In this document: positions 58,796 through 64,000 of the stretch, in pieces
How the letters are laid out: every line of letters begins with the position of its first letter
Position numbering within the stretch: position 1 is the first letter of the stretch
Origin: Mytilus californianus
Taxonomy: Eukaryota; Mollusca; Bivalvia; Mytilida; Mytilidae
Direction: 5' to 3'
Assembly: GCF_021869535.1 (NCBI RefSeq)
Contig: NW_026262593.1
Location: forward strand, 71,264,322 to 71,328,321
DNA length: 64,000 nucleotides
Program-made: the position numbers and the translations under genes
Notes under the pieces: generated by a model
The model's database searches: none
What the model was told of the DNA's origin: nothing
What the model saw: only the letters and a program-made list of their open reading frames with translations

Positions 58796-58989
58796 TCGTA
58801 TTTACTTTTTCTGTTAATGTTAGTATCAAAGACAACACTTAAAATCACTATTTAGTAATAGATTAACTAACAAGATTTTTCATATATCCATTAAATGCAG
58901 ATACTGTACTTATTAATTCAAGTTTTGGAAGTAAGTCAAAATCTGAAGTTCATTTGGTATTTGTCCTGAGACCTAAATTACGGGCAAAC

Positions 58990-59960
58990 ATATATTTCGG
59001 CTTATCCAGAAACTAGCGAAGGGATACCTATCCAGCAGCGGCGGAGACAGCGTCAACAATATGTATAAAGCTTAATATTTCAGAAGGTAGAAGATTGGAT
59101 GCGGCATATCATATTGCATACATATGTCTGAAGTTTTCATCTGTCATATGTCCATTATCCTTGACGTCATTTTCTTAGTTTACGATTGCTTAAACAACTG
59201 TGTACATGTCTGTTTAACAGGATTCATCTAATCTTGACCTCATTTACATGTTTTATTGGTCATGATTAGGATTTCGTGATTTTGACTGTTTCTAATATGC
59301 TATGAACAATAGGTCAGCTATATTAGGTAAATGGAATGATTGCTAGGAGTACATATTTGTCAGCCAAGATTCATCTGACCTTCACGTATACCTCGATTAC
59401 ATGGTACGTTTGAACAACGTTAATTTTTCATGATTTTATCCGTTTATTTGGTGTATCGAATGATAGTAAGGTAAACATGTCCAGGATTTATCTTCCTATG
59501 GAGGGGCCTCGGTAGCCGAGTGGTCTAAGTAGTCGAACTACTGTATTACTCGCCTGTCAACACTAAGGTTGTGAGTTGCAAATCCGCACATTGGAGGTTC
59601 CTTCGACTCCAATCACAATTGACTACGATAATATTTTAGTTAGTTTTCCTACCGAAGGTCGGTGGTTCTCTCCGGACACTCTGGCTTCCTCTGCCAATAA
59701 AGACTGACCGCCACGAAATAGCACAATGGTGCTGAAAGTGTCGTTAAACATCAATCAGTCAATCAATCAATCTTACCATAGATTGGTGTTTGTGTGATTA
59801 GGTTCATTATCTAGTACTTTGATTTACCTAATACCTCAACAGGCTAAGGATATGTGGTGTATGAAATAATTGTAAGATGAACATATCCGTCTGGCATGCT
59901 TCATCTGACCTTGACCTAACCTGCATGTATCATTGATAATGTGTCATTGTTTTTTAAACG
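58990..59960 (-). mobile_element. Decayed tandem-core element, minus orientation
   Basis: Diverged reverse-oriented units of the 10361-type core (TCATCTGACCTTGACCT, AATAGGTCAGCTATATTAGG, CATGATTAGGATTTCGTG). It begins with a GCAGCGGCGGAGACAGCGTC-type 3' end at about 59033, then GTATAAAGCTT. A SINE (59503-59773) is inserted in it. Confidence 0.55.
59503..59773 (+). mobile_element. tRNA-derived mollusc SINE (V-SINE/RUDI-like)
   Basis: tRNA-like head GGCCTCGGTAGCCGAGTGGT with a B-box-like region (GGTTGTGAGTTGCAAATCC), then the conserved body CGGTGGTTCTCTCCGGACAC, GACTGACCGCCACGAAATAG, GTGCTGAAAGTGTCGTTAAA and a CAATCAATCAAT tail. I recognise the body as a SINE widespread in molluscs. The superfamily name is from memory. 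Confidence 0.75.
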
Positions 59961-60689
59961 ACCGCAATTTTTACATCGCGACGACTGTGAGGGCATTCCG
60001 ATGTATTGTTGCCACAGAGATTTCTACTTACGTAACTATCGTTTTTGACTGGTAACCGATCTATAAATACGCGGACATTATAGAGTGCAAAATAACATTC
60101 CTTATCGTTAGAAATATATAAGTAAAAAATCATTAATATCTATGCACACGTACAGAAAAATTGTGTTAACGCATGCGGAAGAATGTCACAAGAACGTTTT
60201 ACGGGAAAATATGAATGCCTACTCAAATCCAATCATAAGAAAAATCGAATTATTACAGATGAGTGTCCACCATGCACTTGCACTGCACTATATTAGAATA
60301 GTAGAATAGAATGATATACAAATGGATGAAAATTATATATACATATAACTGTTATATACGAATATTAATATAATACATAACAACAAGCCAGAGTATACTG
60401 ATTTGTATCACCAAGGATTTGTAAAGTAAGATCTTATTATACAAATCCTTGGTATCACTACAATATAATAGTTATTACGGTGAGGTTGAATTCCCTGTCA
60501 TTTATTCATCATCCACGCACGAAATTGTCTCAGAAAAAAATATAGCTCTGTACATTAACCCCACTTTCAGGTATAGAGATGTGATTTTTTTTCTGAGACA
60601 AGTGCTTGTGACCATCCACAAGAACTTGCGGTCATCCGATGTTCAGTACTTCAGTACTTTGATTTTTTTTTTGCGTCCGTATTATGTTA

Positions 60690-63600
60690 TGGCGATGTCT
60701 GCGTCGGCGTCCAATGACATTTTGGTTCGCAGACAATAACTTGAGTAAAACTGTATGTTTCTCTATGAAATTTTAGCACAAGGTTCCATACTACTAAAGG
60801 ATGGTTGGGAATGTTTTTTGGGGGATTTGTCTTAGAGGTTTTGTAATTAGGGGCCAAAAAAGTCAGGGTTACTGGTTCATAGAAAATAAATTGGTTCGCA
60901 GACAATAACTTTAGTATAAGTGTATGGATCTGTATGGTATTTTAGTACAAGGCTCTATACCTCAAATAGAAGGTTTGGATTACTTGTGGGGGTTATTGCT
61001 GTAGCTGTTTTGTAATTAGAGGCCGGAAAGGGGCCAAAAACTATTATTTGTCTGGTTTTAAGACAATAACTTTAGTATAAGTGTATATATCTCTATTAAA
61101 TTTTAGCAAAAGGATCCACACCACTATAGGAAGGTTGGGATTAATTTTGGGGGTTATTGTTATAGCTGTTTAGGAATTAGGGTCCAAAAAGGGCCTAACA
61201 AAAACAATCAATTGTCTGGTTCATAGACAATAACTTGAGTATAAGTGTATGGATATCTATCAAATTTTAACACAAGGTTCCATACCACAATAGGAAGGTT
61301 GGGATTTATTTTAGGGGTTATTGTCGTAGCTGTTTAGTAATTAGGGGCCAAAAAGGAGCCCAAAACAAGCATTTTTTTTATGTTTCAGGACAATAATTTG
61401 TGTTTAAGAGTTTAGTTTTCTATAAAATTTTACCACAAGGTTCCATACTTCAAAAAGAAAGTTGGGATTGATTTGTGGGTGGTCATGGCCTAAACCGTTT
61501 AATAATAGCACAAGGTTCCATACCACAATAGAAAGGTTGGGGTTAATTTTGGGGGATATTATAGTAGCTGTTTAGGAATTAGGGGCAAAGAAGGGGCCAA
61601 CAAACACAATTATTTTTCTGGTTCACAGACAATAACTTGAGTATAAGTGCATGGATCTCTATTAAATTTTAGCACAAGGTTCCATATAACAATAGGAAGG
61701 TTGGGATTATTTTGGGGGTTATTGACGTAGCTGTTTAGTAATAAGGGGCCAAAAAGGGGTCAAAACAAGCATTTTTCATGTTTCATGACAATAACTTTTG
61801 TAAAAGAGTATAGATCTCTATGAAATTTTACCACAAGATTCCATACTTCTAAAGGAAGCTGGGTTTGATTTTGGGGGTCATGGTTCAAACCGTTTAATAC
61901 TTAGGGGCCGAAAAGTGGCCAAAAACTAGGATTTTCTGGTTTCTGGACAATAACTTGAGTAAAAAGAGAAATAAGGAGATGTGGTATGAGTGCCAATGAG
62001 ACAACTCTACATCCAAGTCACAATGTGTAAAAAGTAAACAATTATAGGTCAAAGTACAGCCTTCAACACGGCTCACACCGAACAGCAAGCTATAAAGGGC
62101 CCAAAAATGACTAGTATAAAACAATTCAAACAGGAAAACCAACGGTCTAATCTATATAAAAACGAAAAACGAGAAACACTCAATAACCACATTAACAAAC
62201 GACAACCACTGAAACAGGTTCCTGACTTAGGACTAGTGCAAACAAATGCACGTTTTAACGTTTAAACAGGCGCCAACCTTCACCCTAACCTTAAATAGTA
62301 GTGTAACACTACAACACAGAAAGACATAAGTCTATTTATTGCTATTTAATTGTGCCACAAGGTGTTGTACCATAAAATAAAGTTTGGGATTGATTTTAGG
62401 GGTTATGACCGTAACAGTTTAGTTAAAAGGGGCCAAAAATAATTCTTTTGTAATACTTTGAATAAATTGCTTATTTCCTTAGCAATTTCAATGGGGTTTA
62501 ATTCAAAGTCTTCAATTCTTGGGGTTCTTTGATATGCTATATCTAAGCGTGTAGTTAGATTTTTGATTTTGGGCACAGTATTCAAGTTGGTCCAAATTGT
62601 GGTCAAAAATTGAACTTGATTTCATAAAAATATGAATTATTGGTGTTATTTGATATGCCAAATCCAACAGTGTTTTAGATTTGTATACGACTGCAATTTT
62701 TTTTGAGTTCGTATTACGCTATGGCGATGTCTGCGTCGGCGTCCGAAGACAAAACGGTTCGTAGACAATAACTAGAGTATAAGTGTATGGATTTCTATGA
62801 AATTTTAGCACAAGGTTCCATACCATAATAGGAAGGTTGGGATTGTTTTTTTATGAGGGGGGTGGGGGGGTTGGGGGGGGGGGGGGGAGGGTGGTTATAT
62901 CTTAGCCGTTTTGTAATTCGGGTCCAAAAAGGGTTACAAAACAAGCATTTTACTGGTTCATAGAAAATAAATTGGTTTGCAGACAATACTTTGAGTATAA
63001 GTATATGGATCTGTATGAAATTTTAGAACAAGGTTCTATCCGACAATAGGAGGGTTGGGATTGATTTTTTTGTTGTTGTTGTTGTAGCTGTTTAGTTATA
63101 AGGGGCCAAAAAAGGGCCAACAAAAACAATTATTTTTCTGGTTCACAGACAATTACTTGAGTATAAGAGTATGGATCTCCATGAAATTTTACCACAGTGT
63201 TCCATATTTCAAAAGGAAGGTTGGGATCAATTTTGGGGGTCATGTCCCAAACCGTTTAGGAATTAGGGGCCAAAAAGGGGCAAAAAAACTAGGATTTTCT
63301 AGGTTCCGGACAATAACTTGAGTTAAAGTCTATAGATTGCTAATGTGCCGGAAGGTGTTACACCATAAAAGGAAGGTTGGGATAGATTTTGGGGGTTATA
63401 ACCCTAACGGTTTAGGAAAAAGGGGCCAACACAATACTTTTGTAATACTTTGTATAAATTGCTTATTTCTTGACCAATTTCAATGGGGTTTAATTCAAAG
63501 TCTTCAATTCTTGGGGTTCTATAATATGCTGAATCTAACCGTATATTTAGATTTTAATTTTGGGCATTGTTTTTGAATTGATCCATATTAAGATCCAAAG

Positions 63601-64000
63601 GGTCCAAAATTAAACTTTCTTTGATTTCATCAAAAGTTGAATTATTGGTGTTCTTTGATATGCTGAATCTAACCGTATATTTAGATTTCTAATTTTGGGA
63701 CCTGTCTTCAAATTGGTTCACATTAAGGTCCAAAGGGTCCAAAATTAATCTTCGTTTGATTTCATTAAAAATGGAATTATTTGTGTTCTTTGATATGCCC
63801 AATCCAGCAGTGTTTTAGATTTTTGAAATTCGGGCCGGTTTTCAAAGTTGGTCCAAATTGGGGTCCAAAGTTAAACTTTGTTTGATTTTATCAAAAATTG
63901 AATTATTGGTGTTCTTTGATGTGCCCAATCTAACAGTGTTTTAGATTTTTTTATTTTGGGTCCGTTTTTTAAACTGGTCCACATTAAGGTCCAAAGTATC
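60690..64000 (+). repeat. Long degenerate tandem repeat (~160-bp units), runs off the window
   Basis: Units with GACAATAACTTGAGTATAAG, TTTTAGCACAAGGTTCCATA, GGAAGGTTGGGATT, TTTTGGGGGTTATTG, TAGCTGTTTAGTAATTAGGG and GCCAAAAAGGGGCC. It restarts at about 62695 with the same GCGATGTCTGCGTCGGCGTC header seen at about 60693. From about 63420 a second unit type begins (TCAATTCTTGGGGTTC, AATCTAACCGTATATTTAG). A mussel dispersed repeat (61975-62320) is inserted within it. No genuine ORF. Confidence 0.65.
61975..62320 (+). repeat. Mussel dispersed repeat nested in the tandem array
   Basis: GAGATGTGGTATGAGTGCCA, ACGGCTCACACCGAACAGCA, CCAACGGTCTAATCTATATA, AGGTTCCTGACTTAGGACTA and CTTCACCCTAACCTTAAATA, close to 28995-29335. 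Confidence 0.7.

Noticed and set aside
59505-59600. Functional tRNA-Leu/Ser gene
   Set aside because: It is the tRNA-like head of a SINE with a conserved mollusc body and tail.
60449-60739. 96-residue plus-strand ORF as an HSPA12 second exon
   Set aside because: No Hsp70-like motif; it overlaps the header of the tandem repeat.
1-64000. CRISPR arrays, operons, bacterial terminators or riboswitches
   Set aside because: Spliced genes, SINEs and TIR elements show a eukaryotic genome. The tandem repeats lack spacer architecture.

Overview
This is an AT-rich eukaryotic window dominated by mobile elements. It most likely comes from a bivalve mollusc, and a mussel of the genus Mytilus or a close relative fits best. 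The reasons are the dispersed repeat families I recognise from mussel genomes, a mollusc-type SINE ending in a CAAT-rich tail, tandem-core 'pearl'-like elements, a Naiad-type Penelope retroelement and an HSPA12-like exon (HSPA12 is an expanded family in bivalves). No bacterial-style gene organisation is present. The organism call is inference.

Two host genes can be supported. (1) A four-exon minus-strand gene (coding exons at 34857-34389, 26872-26735, 7473-7308 and 6350-6086) has matching splice phases and encodes about 345 residues. Its second exon carries a peptide almost identical to the TEAD-binding omega-loop of YAP/Yorkie and of FAM181 proteins, but the model has no WW domain. (2) A plus-strand first coding exon of an HSPA12-type Hsp70 ATPase lies at 58107-58412, with a good splice donor but no recognisable following exon in the window.

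0-35 kb is mostly the introns and 3' flank of gene 1. It holds MITE-like elements (including a 0.62 kb TTAA-ended one), two nearly identical 1.1-1.2 kb tandem-core elements, three copies of a 0.25 kb repeat, a tRNA-derived SINE and a 54-bp minisatellite. 35.5-41.6 kb is a three-level nest of terminal-inverted-repeat elements, each with its own target-site duplication (9, 7 and 5 bp), and holds a hammerhead-ribozyme-like motif. 42.9-50.2 kb is a tandem-core repeat (166-bp units) split by a 5.8 kb Naiad retroelement. That retroelement is itself split in its 3' UTR by a decayed ZMYM1-type hAT transposon, which in turn carries a PIF/Harbinger-like MITE. 50-58 kb is sparse and includes a 2.1 kb inverted-repeat element. 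59-60 kb is a decayed tandem-core element with a SINE inside it. 60.7-64 kb is a long degenerate tandem repeat that runs off the window.

The most striking observation is the Naiad element. Its reading frame (GIY-YIG endonuclease first, then a CxC motif, then reverse transcriptase) is interrupted by five in-frame TGA codons, several at positions where the family has cysteine. Its 3' UTR holds a hairpin with all the parts of a form-2 SECIS element. This copy is dead (two TAA codons, one frameshift, an altered YxDD motif), but its ancestor was probably a selenoprotein-encoding retrotransposon.
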